Positions 1 through 8,856 of a stretch of 64,000 nucleotides of DNA are shown here, piece after piece; the first letter of the stretch is position 1, and each line of letters begins with the position of its first letter. The stretch lies in assembly GCF_902459565.1 (NCBI RefSeq), contig NZ_CABPSN010000001.1, forward strand, positions 124,001 through 188,000, given 5' to 3'. The stretch is from Pandoraea aquatica. GTDB lineage: Bacteria > Pseudomonadota > Gammaproteobacteria > Burkholderiales > Burkholderiaceae. The notes below the pieces were generated by a model. That model saw nothing but the letters and a program-made list of their open reading frames with translations. It was not told where the DNA came from and did no database searches. Position numbers and translations under genes: made by a program.

Positions 1-2081
1 GAGAGCAGGCGCGCGAAGGCGTCGCCAGTCAGCGGTTTGCCCAGCAGGAAACCTTGCAGTTCGTCGCAATCGAGTGTTTTGAGCGCTTCGCGTTGCGAAG
101 CCGTCTCGACGCCTTCTGCCACCACATCCATATCGAGCGAGTGGGCCAGCGCGATGATCGCCGACACCACGGCACTGCCTTCCCGTCCGCAAGTGTCCAG
201 CCCGTTGGTGAAAAAGCGATCCATCTTCAACTGCTTGACGCGGAAGCGTTGCAAGTACGCCAGACTCGAATAGCCCGTACCAAAGTCGTCGATCGCCACC
301 TCGAAGCCGTGATCCTGGAAGGCGCGGATCACGTCGATCGTGTGCTGTGCATCGAACATCGCGACCGTCTCCGTAATCTCGAACATCAGCCGCGTGCAGG
401 CGATACCTGCGTCGTGCACGATTTCCACGATGTTCTCGACCAACTGCGACTGCGCCATCTGGCGCGGCGACAGGTTGATCGCCACCTTCACCGGCGGCAA
501 CCCGGCCGCATCCCACTCCTTGATGTGCTGGCAGGTGGCACGCACCACCCAGTAACCGATCTGCACGATCTGTCCCGTGCGCTCGGCCACCGGGATGAAG
601 TCGGCCGGCTGTAATTCGCCGAAGGTCGGGTGCGTCAGGCGCAGCAGGGCCTCGGCCCCCGCCAGCGCTTCCGTGTCGCCACGATACTTCGGCTGGAAAT
701 GCAGCGAGAAGTACTGCTCGCTCTCGGCGTCGTGCAGCGCTTGCTGAATCTCCCAGGTGCGCTGGGCCGCCGCGTTCATGCGTGGCTCGAAGTACCGGAA
801 GATGCCCCGTCCCGCGCGCTTGGCTTCGTACATGGCGGTGTCGGCATGCTTGAGCAGCAGGTCGATGCTGTCGCCGTCGTCGGGGAAGAGCGCCACACCA
901 ATGCTGGGCATGACGTGCAGCGACTGGGAGCCGACCTTCAGGCCGTCGCGCATGTCGTCAAGTAGGCGCTGCGCCACGCGTCCCGCCACTTCCGGGGACG
1001 ACAGCGAACCGAGCAGCACCACAAACTCGTCGCCGCCGAGCCGTGCCACCACGTCGTCGCCGTTCACGTTCTTGCGCAGTCGCTTGGCGAAGGCGCGCAG
1101 CACGTCGTCACCCACGTTGTGGCCCAGCGAGTCGTTGATGGTCTTGAAGCCGTCCAGATCCATGAACAGCACCGCAAACCGGCGCTGGTCGCGACGCGAG
1201 TTGATCAGCATGCGCGCGGCGGCGTCATGCAGCGCGCGGCGGTTGGGCAGATCCGTCAGCGCGTCGTACGTCGCCATGCGGGCGATCTGGGTGTTCAGTT
1301 GCAGGACGGAATTGGCCAGGAAGCTCGTGCGGGCATCCAGACGGGAGACGAGCAGGGTGGTCACCAGAATCAGGAAGGTGAACAGGCTCACGGTCGTGAC
1401 CATCCACGGCGAACTCACGCCGTTGGCCGCGCCGCAGACGGCACCCGCGGCGAACGTGGCGGCCGACATGCCCGTGTAGTGCATCGCCGTGATGGCGAGC
1501 CCCATGACGACGGCGGCACCCACGCGCTTGGCCATCACATAGCGCAGGCTGCCGTCGCGTAGTGTCCGGGCGATCCACAGCGCCGCCGTGGCGGCCGCAA
1601 TGGCAATGGTGATCGACGCGGCGAAGAGCAGCGGATCGTAGCTGATGTCCGGGTCCATCTTCATGGCAGCCATGCCGGAGTAGTGCATGGCGGCGATGCC
1701 GATGCCCAGCGTGACGCCCGCGCATCCGAGACGCCACCGGGTGAAGCGTTCGCTGGCGACGAGCCAGAGCGCCGCCCATGAAATGGCAATCGCAATGCCG
1801 AGCGACGCGGCCGTGATGGCCGGGTCGTAGCCGAGCGGCAGGGTGGCCTTCGAGTCGAGCGGTGACCACGAAGGCGACAGCGACAGGGCGAGCATGCCGA
1901 TGAAGTGCATCGACCAGATGCCGATGCCCATGGCGGTCGCGCCCACGGCAAGCCACGCGTGACGCATGCCACGGTGGGTCAGAAGATAAATGCGACCTGA
2001 AAGGTCGAGCGCCGTGAACGACGCCAGTACTGCCACTGCGAGCGATAGCGCAACAAGCCAACCACTGTACGAACTGGACAT
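1..2081 (-). CDS. MHYT-GGDEF-EAL cyclic-di-GMP signalling protein (3' end cut by window edge)
   Basis: Integral membrane protein predicted to make and/or degrade cyclic-di-GMP. The N-terminal ~230 residues form a multi-helix MHYT sensor; three motif copies are readable (SMHFIGM, AMHYSGM, AMHYTGM). The family is proposed to bind a metal and sense diatomic gases. A GGDEF domain follows with an intact GGDEF signature at about residues 349-353 (bases 1023-1037), so the cyclase looks active. The EAL domain starts with EALLR at about residue 477 and keeps DDFGTGYSSL, EGVET and a QGFLLGKPL-type end, so the phosphodiesterase site also looks intact. The start ATG at 2081 begins MSSSYSGW. The frame is open for 693 codons to base 1 and the EAL domain is nearly complete, so only a few residues should lie outside. 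It is divergent from the MscS gene. Confidence 0.93.
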   Translation of the reverse strand, partial: MSSSYSGWLVALSLAVAVLASFTALDLSGRIYLLTHRGMRHAWLAVGATAMGIGIWSMHFIGMLALSLSPSWSPLDSKATLPLGYDPAITAASLGIAIAISWAALWLVASERFTRWRLGCAGVTLGIGIAAMHYSGMAAMKMDPDISYDPLLFAASITIAIAAATAALWIARTLRDGSLRYVMAKRVGAAVVMGLAITAMHYTGMSAATFAAGAVCGAANGVSSPWMVTTVSLFTFLILVTTLLVSRLDARTSFLANSVLQLNTQIARMATYDALTDLPNRRALHDAAARMLINSRRDQRRFAVLFMDLDGFKTINDSLGHNVGDDVLRAFAKRLRKNVNGDDVVARLGGDEFVVLLGSLSSPEVAGRVAQRLLDDMRDGLKVGSQSLHVMPSIGVALFPDDGDSIDLLLKHADTAMYEAKRAGRGIFRYFEPRMNAAAQRTWEIQQALHDAESEQYFSLHFQPKYRGDTEALAGAEALLRLTHPTFGELQPADFIPVAERTGQIVQIGYWVVRATCQHIKEWDAAGLPPVKVAINLSPRQMAQSQLVENIVEIVHDAGIACTRLMFEITETVAMFDAQHTIDVIRAFQDHGFEVAIDDFGTGYSSLAYLQRFRVKQLKMDRFFTNGLDTCGREGSAVVSAIIALAHSLDMDVVAEGVETASQREALKTLDCDELQGFLLGKPLTGDAFARLL

Positions 2082-2377
2082 ATGAAAACCGACCGAAAAG
2101 TCCCGCTTAACTGGTTATCGGCACGCAGCGCCAATAGTTGAGGATTGCAGTGGAATATTTCCGAGAATCCGGGAGCCGGCGACTGTTCACACCCGCGCGC
2201 GCATGTTTGCGCGCCTGCTGTGTCGATGCTCGACAGTGCCGATGCCATAGTGAATAATCCGTGCATACCCGCCCGCGCGGGGCGAAATACAGCAGCCCTA
2301 GATTTTGCCTGATTTCCTTGGGATTTCCTCTCACTGAGTGCAATCTTGGTGGCCAATGTGCCCGCAGGAGCCGTGAT

Positions 2378-4123
2378 ATGCGCATTCGCATGGGGCTGTT
2401 GCAAGTGCTGGTGGTGGTTGGAATGACTGTCGCGCCGCTCACGGCTGCGGTATCGGCGACATCGGCAACATCTACGGTCGCATCGTCGCCGGAGTCGTCG
2501 TCGGGTGCGGCGGACGCGTCTGCCAACGCCCCGAACGACGGTGCCGAGCTTCGCTTCATGGACCGGCCGGTCGTCACGTTCCGTGGCACGCTCGGCGGAG
2601 CAACGCCCGAGGTGCGGGCGGCCCGGGCGCAGGCGGTGCTCGACAGCCTGCCCGGCAGCACCTTCGATCTGCCTGTCGACGTGCTGCACGCATCGCTCGG
2701 CGGTGTATCCGGCGTGGCGTTCCGCGTTCGCGACCGAATCCTCTTCGCGCTGACGACCGACGACCTCGCGCCGGGCGACCCACGTCCGCTCGACGTCGTT
2801 GTGACCGAGGTGCAGAAGAATCTTCAGACGGCCTTCGCCGCCCGGCGCGAGCAACTTCACTGGCCGACGATTCTGCGAGGCATCGCACTCAGCGCGCTCG
2901 GTGCCGTGGTGCTGACGATTTTCGTGATCGCCATCGGACGCACGCGGACCCGGCTCGAGACACGGCTTCAGACCGCCTTCGAGAAGCGCGTCCTGCAACG
3001 CACGGCCCGCACCTTCGACTGGACGGGGTCGGCCGTCCATCTCGTGCATCAGGTCGTGCAGATCGGGGCCGTGTGTCTGGCGCTGGCCTTCGCTTATCTC
3101 TACCTCATCTTCGTGCTGATGCAGTTCCCGGCCAGTCAGCCGCTGGCCGGACGCCTGTCGGACTTCCTCTGGACACTCGTCGACCGTTTCGGCATCGGCG
3201 TGGCGGGTGCCATTCCGGGCATCCTCACCGTCATCGTCATCTTTCTTCTCACGCGCGCGTTGCAGAGCCTCGTCAACAATGTCTTCGACGCGGTGCAAAG
3301 CGGACGCCTGGCCATTCCCGGCATGCACCCCGAGACCGCCGGTGCGACGCGGCGAGTGGTGTCGGTCGTCGTCTGGGGACTTGCGCTGACGTTCGCCTAC
3401 CCCTATATGCCCGGCGCGCAGAGCGACGTCTTCAAAGGTCTGTCGGTCCTGCTCGGTCTGATGGTCACGCTGGGATCGAGCGGCATCGTCAATCAGCTGA
3501 TGAGCGGGATGGTCGTGATCTACAGCCGCTCGCTGAAGAAGGGCGATCTCGTGTCGATCGGCGACGCCACCGGTGTGGTCATCGGCGTCGATGCGCTTTC
3601 CGTCAAGCTGCGCAATCTCGCGCAGGAAGAGCTAACCATCCCGAACGCCGTGGTCGTGGCGTCGACGGTGCGCAACTTCACAGCGCAGGGGCGCGGACAC
3701 GGTGTCGCGATCAGCACGACGCTGACCATCGGCTACGACACGCCGTGGCGTCAGGTGCACGCCATGCTGATCGAGGCGGCGACGCAGACGCCGCAAGTCG
3801 CCGCCGTGCCCGCGCCGTATGTGTTGCAGCGAGCGCTGTCGGACTTCTACGTCGAGTATGAAGTCTTCGCCACCTTGCGCGATCCGTCCACGCGTTTCGC
3901 CGCGATTTCCGCGCTTCACGAGAACATTCAGGACGTCTTCAACCGTTACGGCGTACAGATCATGTCGCCGCATTTCGAAGAGCAACCGCATTCGCCGCTG
4001 ACGATCCGGCCGGAACACTGGTATCCGGTCCCGGCGCGTGCACCGGCGGATGCGGGCGGCGTGCCATCGGCATCCGCACCCTCGCCGACACCACAAGAAT
4101 TAGGAGCCGGTCATGACAGTTAA
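2378..4123 (+). CDS. MscS-family mechanosensitive ion channel
   Basis: Inner-membrane channel of the MscS superfamily, predicted to open under membrane tension and release solutes during hypo-osmotic shock. The chosen ATG follows a CAGGAG ribosome-binding site and opens a signal peptide (MRIRMGLLQVLVVVGM...TAAVSA); an upstream in-frame start at 2261 would put a charged tail before it. The 581-residue product has a periplasmic N-terminal domain (to about residue 165), several membrane segments, and the pore-lining helix and beta domain with GLMVTLGSSGIVNQLMSGMV and YSRSLKKGDLVSIGDATGVV. It is longer than E. coli MscS (286 aa), resembling MscM/YbdG-like variants with extra segments. Its stop overlaps the start of the DUF2252 gene by 11 bases, so the two are probably cotranscribed and translationally coupled. 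Confidence 0.92.
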   Translation: MRIRMGLLQVLVVVGMTVAPLTAAVSATSATSTVASSPESSSGAADASANAPNDGAELRFMDRPVVTFRGTLGGATPEVRAARAQAVLDSLPGSTFDLPVDVLHASLGGVSGVAFRVRDRILFALTTDDLAPGDPRPLDVVVTEVQKNLQTAFAARREQLHWPTILRGIALSALGAVVLTIFVIAIGRTRTRLETRLQTAFEKRVLQRTARTFDWTGSAVHLVHQVVQIGAVCLALAFAYLYLIFVLMQFPASQPLAGRLSDFLWTLVDRFGIGVAGAIPGILTVIVIFLLTRALQSLVNNVFDAVQSGRLAIPGMHPETAGATRRVVSVVVWGLALTFAYPYMPGAQSDVFKGLSVLLGLMVTLGSSGIVNQLMSGMVVIYSRSLKKGDLVSIGDATGVVIGVDALSVKLRNLAQEELTIPNAVVVASTVRNFTAQGRGHGVAISTTLTIGYDTPWRQVHAMLIEAATQTPQVAAVPAPYVLQRALSDFYVEYEVFATLRDPSTRFAAISALHENIQDVFNRYGVQIMSPHFEEQPHSPLTIRPEHWYPVPARAPADAGGVPSASAPSPTPQELGAGHDS

Positions 4124-5642
4124 GTCGTTGAGGAAAAAGGAAAGTGCCTCGAAAGCGACCCCAGCCGCTCCGGCCGCAGCGCCCGTCGCGCCTGTCGCGC
4201 CTGCGTCGTCTTCACAGTCGGCGGCCCCCACCGTTCCCAGCGTCCCATTCGAGGCCCGCGTCGCGGCGGGTCGCCAACTGCGCGAAAAGACACCCCGCAG
4301 CAGCCATTCGCATCTCGGCAACACCGACCGCGACATCGTGGAACTGTTGCGAACGAGCAGCGAGGGGCGGGTGGCGGCGCTCGTGCCGCTGCGTTACGGC
4401 CGGATGCTCGCGTCGCCGTTCGCCTTCTATCGCGGCAGTGCGATCGTTCAGGCCCACGACCTGGCGGGCACCCCGAACTCCGGGCTCACCATGCAGATCT
4501 GCGGAGACTGCCATCTGGCGAACTTCGGCGGATTTGCCACGCCGGAACGGACCTTGATCTTCGATCTGAACGATTTCGACGAAACCGCGCCCGGCCCATG
4601 GGAATGGGACCTGAAGCGGCTGTGCGCGAGCCTGGTGCTGGCAGCACGGCAGTTCGGTTTTGGCGACACGCTGGGGGTCGAGATGGTACGCGCCGCCGTG
4701 GACACCTACGCGCGACGGCTCGACGAATACGCCCACATGCCCACCATCGAGCTGTGGCATGAGCAGATCACCTTCGAGCGCATGCTGAATCTGGCGGGGA
4801 CCGACCGGGTGCGTGAAGGCGTCAAGCGCGGCATCGCCCGGGCGTCTGGCCGCACGCATGAGAACGTTCTGCCGAAGTTCGCCCAGCAGATCGGCGATCA
4901 CTGGCAGATTCGCGACACGCCGCCCACGGTGTTTCACGTCCACGGTGCGACCACGCTTTTCGGTCCGGAAGACGACTGGCTCGGTCTGGGCGACTGGCGC
5001 ACCTTATTCGCCCCCGTCTATAAGAGTTACGTCAGCTCGCTCCCGCCTGACCGTGCGCGCATGCTCGAGAGCTATACGCAGCAGGACATGGCCTTCAAGG
5101 TGGTGGGGGTCGGCAGCGTCGGTACGCGTTGTCTGGTGTTGCTGATGATGGATGCTCACGAGCAGCCGCTATTCCTTCAGTTCAAGGAGGCGTCGCGCTC
5201 GGTCGTCTCGCGTTTCTTCCGCAGTGTCACGCCCAAGCACGACGGGCGGCGGGTGGTCGAAGGGCAGCGCCTCATGCAGGCGGCCTCTGACGCTTTCCTC
5301 GGTTGGGGATCGGGACCGTTCGGCCGTTGTATCTATGGCCGCCAGTTGCGCGACATGAAGATCTCCGCGCAGTTCGAGTTGTTCCGTGCCGACGGCTTTC
5401 GCGAGTACGCCGGGCTATGTGGCTGGGTGCTGGCCCGCGCGCACGCCAAAGCGGGAGGATGCGCGCCCGAGCTGGTCGGCTACGTCGGCAAGGGGATTCG
5501 ACTGGGCGAGGCGATGATTCATTACGCGACGGACTACGCCGATCAGGTCGAGCGGGACTATGAAGTGTTCCGTAAGGCGTGCCGCGACGGGCGGCTCGAA
5601 GCCCGCACCGACGCGGATATGGCCGCCGACTTTATGGCTTGA
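4113..5642 (+). CDS. DUF2252 family protein, kinase-like motifs
   Basis: Cytoplasmic 509-residue protein of the DUF2252 family, whose biochemical role I do not know. The first 45 residues are Ala/Pro-rich and look disordered. Near the N-terminus GDCHLANFG (131-139) and DLNDFDE (151-157) resemble the catalytic loop and metal-binding Asp of aminoglycoside-phosphotransferase-like kinases. Much later, GVGSVG (332-337) matches a GxGxxG glycine loop, followed by Lys358 in LQFKEA, a possible alpha-C Glu383, and a helix LARAHAKAG (441-449) like the one that normally precedes the catalytic loop. This order is that of a circularly permuted kinase, which is my inference. It overlaps mscS by 11 bases and is followed 19 bases later by a diguanylate cyclase gene, suggesting one operon. 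Confidence 0.9.
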   Translation: MTVKSLRKKESASKATPAAPAAAPVAPVAPASSSQSAAPTVPSVPFEARVAAGRQLREKTPRSSHSHLGNTDRDIVELLRTSSEGRVAALVPLRYGRMLASPFAFYRGSAIVQAHDLAGTPNSGLTMQICGDCHLANFGGFATPERTLIFDLNDFDETAPGPWEWDLKRLCASLVLAARQFGFGDTLGVEMVRAAVDTYARRLDEYAHMPTIELWHEQITFERMLNLAGTDRVREGVKRGIARASGRTHENVLPKFAQQIGDHWQIRDTPPTVFHVHGATTLFGPEDDWLGLGDWRTLFAPVYKSYVSSLPPDRARMLESYTQQDMAFKVVGVGSVGTRCLVLLMMDAHEQPLFLQFKEASRSVVSRFFRSVTPKHDGRRVVEGQRLMQAASDAFLGWGSGPFGRCIYGRQLRDMKISAQFELFRADGFREYAGLCGWVLARAHAKAGGCAPELVGYVGKGIRLGEAMIHYATDYADQVERDYEVFRKACRDGRLEARTDADMAADFMA

Positions 5643-5661
5643 ACAAGGAGCGCATTGAAGT

Positions 5662-7212
5662 ATGCCGCTGCATCGGTTGCAGGCACGTGTGGTCGTCGCG
5701 TTGGAAACGGCGGTGCGCTGGGTCGCGCGCACGCCGACGCTCATCGTCTGGAGCGGCGTGGGGATCTCCATCCTCGTCATGGTGGTGGCCGTGGCGTTGC
5801 TCTACGAAGGCCGACTATTGGTGCTCGCCCGCGCGGCCGACAATCAGCGCAACATCGCCGAAGTGATGGAGCGCGATCTGGAGCTCAACTTCCAGTTGTA
5901 CGAGGCCTCGCTCGATGCGGTGGTGAAGTTGCTGGCGCGTCCCGATGTCGAGGCCATGGCACCCGCGCTTCGGCGTGAGTTGATCTTCGAGCGGGCGGGG
6001 GCGTCGCGTTACATCGGGTCGCTCGTCGTGCTCGACGCCGAGGGAAACATTGCCATCGACGCGGAGAGTACGGTGCCGCGGCCGTTTAACTTTGCCGATC
6101 GGGATTACTTCAGCGTCCATCGTGCCGGTCCCAACGCCGGACTCTACGTGAGCGGCTTCATTCACTCGCGCCTTCGCAACAACGCGCCGACCATGGTCCT
6201 TAGTCGACGCCTCTCGCGCCCGGACGGCTCGTTCGCCGGGGTCGTGTCGCTGGCCGTGGATATCGAATACTTCCGTCATTTGTTCGACCACATCGAGGTC
6301 GGACGCGAGGGGGTGATTCTCCTGCTTGGGAAGGACGGCGCAATTCTCATGCGCAAACCGTACGACGAAAGTGTGATCGGGCTGACGATGGCGCAGACCG
6401 GCCGCTATGAATCGCTGCCGCCGGGGCGTGACGATCAGCGTATCTTTCCCATTCGCTTTCTAGGACGCGACAGCCTGATGTCTCGGCGCTTTCTAAGTAA
6501 TGTGCCGCTCACGCTGATCATCGTGACGTCCAGCGACGAGACGCTCGCCCCATGGCGCAAGCGGGTGTTCGAGTTCGGCGGACTGTTCCTGCTGCTCAAC
6601 GCGGGATTCGTACTGACGTCGTTGCTCCTCGCGGCCCAATTGCGGCGACGCCTACGGGCCGAGCGGGAGTTGCGGCTTCTGGCCCGTACCGATGGCTTGA
6701 CCGGTCTCTCGAACCGCCGCTCGCTCGACAAGATCCTCGCCCTGGAGTGGCGGCGCATGCGTCGCGCCGGACATTCGCTGGCCGTCGCCTTCATCGATAT
6801 CGACTGGTTCAAGCGCTACAACGACACGCACGGACATCAGGCGGGGGATGCCGCACTCGCCGCAGTTGCCGGTGCCATCGGGGCGGCGCTGCAACGCCCG
6901 TCGGATGCTGCCGGGCGTTACGGCGGAGAGGAGTTCATGGCGGTGCTGCCTGACACCGACGCGCTGGGCGCTCAGCGCGTGGCGGAGGGTATCCGGCTCG
7001 CGGTCGACCGGCTCAATCTCGACCACACGTCGAGCGACTTCGGTCATGTGACGGTGAGTATTGGTGTGGCTTGCAGACACCCGCAGGCCGGGGAATCGGT
7101 CGACATGCTCGTCAAGGCGGCGGACCGCGCGCTCTATCGTGCCAAAGAAACCGGTCGCAATCGCGTCATCGTCGCTTCGGAAGCCGATGCGAGGGCTCCG
7201 GAGGAATCGTAA
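5662..7212 (+). CDS. Sensor diguanylate cyclase (periplasmic Cache-like domain plus GGDEF)
   Basis: Membrane-bound enzyme predicted to convert two GTP into cyclic-di-GMP. A transmembrane segment at about residues 35-55 is followed by a periplasmic region of about 240 residues with the double-Cache look (SRYIGSLVVLDAEGNIAIDA, NFADRDYFSVHR, VVSLAVDIEYF), then a second membrane helix (about 305-325) and a C-terminal GGDEF domain. The active-site signature is GGEEF at 421-425, an accepted functional variant, and RPSD at 412-415 is a correctly spaced RxxD inhibitory site, so product feedback is expected. A good AAGGAG site lies 11 bases before the ATG. It follows DUF2252 by 19 bases, so its synthesis is probably coupled to the mechanosensitive-channel operon. 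The inducing ligand cannot be read from the sequence. Confidence 0.92.
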   Translation: MPLHRLQARVVVALETAVRWVARTPTLIVWSGVGISILVMVVAVALLYEGRLLVLARAADNQRNIAEVMERDLELNFQLYEASLDAVVKLLARPDVEAMAPALRRELIFERAGASRYIGSLVVLDAEGNIAIDAESTVPRPFNFADRDYFSVHRAGPNAGLYVSGFIHSRLRNNAPTMVLSRRLSRPDGSFAGVVSLAVDIEYFRHLFDHIEVGREGVILLLGKDGAILMRKPYDESVIGLTMAQTGRYESLPPGRDDQRIFPIRFLGRDSLMSRRFLSNVPLTLIIVTSSDETLAPWRKRVFEFGGLFLLLNAGFVLTSLLLAAQLRRRLRAERELRLLARTDGLTGLSNRRSLDKILALEWRRMRRAGHSLAVAFIDIDWFKRYNDTHGHQAGDAALAAVAGAIGAALQRPSDAAGRYGGEEFMAVLPDTDALGAQRVAEGIRLAVDRLNLDHTSSDFGHVTVSIGVACRHPQAGESVDMLVKAADRALYRAKETGRNRVIVASEADARAPEES

Positions 7213-7335
7213 GGCCGTCGATCCCGGAAGGGTCGTCTCTATCTCCTCGTAGGAATTGTCTGATTCTCCGCCTGCAACGAGTGCGGATCGACGCGCCGCG
7301 CTCCCCATTTTCTCCAGAATCTCTCGTTCTTCAAG

Positions 7336-7368
7336 AGGATCAGAAGACGGCTGTAAGCCGTTGATCCT
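7336..7368 (+). terminator. Hairpin after the diguanylate cyclase gene
   Basis: Inside the 331-base gene-free stretch 7213-7543 two nested perfect stems are visible: AGGATCA/TGATCCT outside (7336-7342 with 7362-7368) and ACGGCT/AGCCGT inside (7347-7352 with 7356-7361), separated by a 4-base bulge. No run of T follows, so termination is uncertain. Apart from this and the AAGGAG ribosome-binding site of the BON gene I see nothing in the stretch. Confidence 0.45.
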
Positions 7369-7543
7369 TTGGGGACTATTTGCGCCCCGACTTATTGATG
7401 CGGCCGCCATATACGTTTTGCCAGCGCCCGCCTACACGTCTTTCAGATTCCGCCGATTCGCCGAATGAAACTCGCTCTCTACAATCGATTTCAACAAGTC
7501 CGGTGCGCGTTGCAATAGCACGGACAGCAGCCAAGGAGTTGTC

Positions 7544-8077
7544 ATGGCGAAGCGTAACCCCCCATCGCCAACACCGCCCACCGAGACTGACAAGCGTGGG
7601 TTGGTGGACGAAGGAACGCAGGAAGGCACGCAGTCCCCGTCGGAGCACGAGCAACACGCACTGACGCATGAAGACGGTGATGCCGAGACGCAGGGCGCGC
7701 CCATCGACGCGGTGAAGCGCAATGCGAAGGCCAGCAACGTCAGGGATATCGAAGGCGAAGCCGGACAGGCAGCAGGGAGTCGGGGCCGTAGTGGCGGAAG
7801 TGGAGGCGGAGACGCTCAGGCCGATGGCGCGGTACACGATGCGATCAGAGAGTCGCTATCCGCCGCCATCGACCTCGACGTCTCCCACGTCGAAGTCACC
7901 GTGACGTCAGGGCTCGTACTGCTGACCGGCTATGTGCCCGAACGCTGGATGCAGCACGTCGTGCAGACGGAAGTGGAGAGGATCGACGGTGTGAAAGGTG
8001 TCGACAACCGGTTGCACGAGCGGCGCATGAAATCGATGAGCCGCCCGGGCGAGAGCCAGGAAGGCCACAAGATTTAG
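7544..8077 (+). CDS. BON domain protein
   Basis: Protein of 177 residues with a long hydrophilic, low-complexity N-terminal half (Pro/Thr/Glu/Gly-rich, no signal peptide) and a single C-terminal BON domain. The domain begins near DAIRESLSAAIDLDVSHVEV and contains TVTSGLVLLTGYVPERW and the closing VEVERIDGVKGVDNRL pattern. BON domains bind phospholipid or other surfaces and occur in osmotic-shock proteins such as OsmY; without a signal peptide this one is probably cytoplasmic or peripheral, which is inference. AAGGAG lies a few bases before the ATG. It opens a run of small stress-type genes that continues to ChaB at 10058, all on the same strand. Confidence 0.85.
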   Translation: MAKRNPPSPTPPTETDKRGLVDEGTQEGTQSPSEHEQHALTHEDGDAETQGAPIDAVKRNAKASNVRDIEGEAGQAAGSRGRSGGSGGGDAQADGAVHDAIRESLSAAIDLDVSHVEVTVTSGLVLLTGYVPERWMQHVVQTEVERIDGVKGVDNRLHERRMKSMSRPGESQEGHKI

Positions 8078-8329
8078 CGCAGATTCAGCGCTAACAATCG
8101 AACAAAGGACAAACCGGCATCTGGGGTGCAGCGACATATGCGCAAAGAAGCGCAAAGCACCGAAGACGCCGGTCAAGAGGCAAGACCGGGCATCTCCGGG
8201 CGAGGGGATGTATCACCTAAGTCTCGGTCGTCGTATGGGCGCCGCACGTGTGCCGTGCAGGAGGTGACGCCCAAAGGCAACGCAAGGCAATGCCAGCGAT
8301 GCGACGGCCCATTTCGGGAGGTCAACACA

Positions 8330-8692
8330 ATGAAACAAGCCAATCTGCTCAAACTCGTCATGGCGGGTGCACTTGCTACCACGGGCATCGCAGCCCACGC
8401 GCTCGATCAGGGCGGGATCATCAAGATTGCCGATAACGCGACCGCCAGCGGCGTGATGAGCGATACCGGCCGCAAGATCGACGATTCGGCGCTGACCGCC
8501 AAGGTCAAGGCCGAGCTGCTCGCCAAGAAGGATGTGCCGTCGACCAAGGTCCACGTCACGACGCGCCACGGCGTGGTGCATCTGACGGGTTCGGTGCCGC
8601 AGTCGGCGCAGAAGACCCTCGTTGAGGATACGGTCAAGGGCGTAGACGGCGTGGTCGATGTCAAGAACGACATCAAGGTATCCGCCAAGTAA
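8330..8692 (+). CDS. Periplasmic BON domain protein (OsmY-like)
   Basis: A 120-residue exported protein with one BON domain. The chosen ATG follows GGGAGGT and starts a clear Sec signal peptide (MKQANLLKLVMAGALATTG, cleavage after IAAHA). The mature part has KIDDSALTAKVKAELLAKKD, then the core VTTRHGVVHLTGSVPQSAQ and a terminal VKGVDGVVDVKNDIKV. OsmY-type BON proteins stabilise the envelope under osmotic or other stress; that role is assumed here. An upstream in-frame start at 8126 would add a charged leader and destroy the signal peptide, so I reject it. The 252-base gap to the preceding BON gene suggests its own promoter. Confidence 0.9.
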   Translation: MKQANLLKLVMAGALATTGIAAHALDQGGIIKIADNATASGVMSDTGRKIDDSALTAKVKAELLAKKDVPSTKVHVTTRHGVVHLTGSVPQSAQKTLVEDTVKGVDGVVDVKNDIKVSAK

Positions 8693-8715
8693 GCGTCAGT
8701 CATTGCAATTGCAGG

Positions 8716-8745
8716 ACGTTGCGGAGGCACGTGCCGCCGCAACGT
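8716..8745 (+). terminator. Strong palindromic hairpin after the BON gene
   Basis: A 30-base near-perfect palindrome: ACGTTGCGG (8716-8724) pairs with CCGCAACGT (8737-8745), and the inner GGCAC/GTGCC continues the stem. It lies 24 bases past the BON stop codon. No T-run follows, so it may be a Rho-assisted terminator, an mRNA-stabilising hairpin or a binding site. Confidence 0.5.
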
Positions 8746-8856
8746 ACAAGAGACCGCACTCTCGCCCCGTCGAAGGCGTGTTCTCGGGATGACGCTGTGA
8801 GTTGTCCGGCGTTGTTCTGAAACGCGTGCCTCGACTTCACAAGCGAAGGAGGAATC

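Noticed and set aside
1979-3328. Open frame of 449 codons on the minus strand
   Set aside because: It lies antisense to the MscS gene and overlaps the MHYT gene; its translation is His/Arg/Asp-rich without any domain, typical of a shadow frame in GC-rich DNA.
8126-8329. Longer N-terminus for the periplasmic BON protein
   Set aside because: It would bury the Sec signal peptide behind 68 charged residues; the internal ATG has a strong GGGAGGT site.
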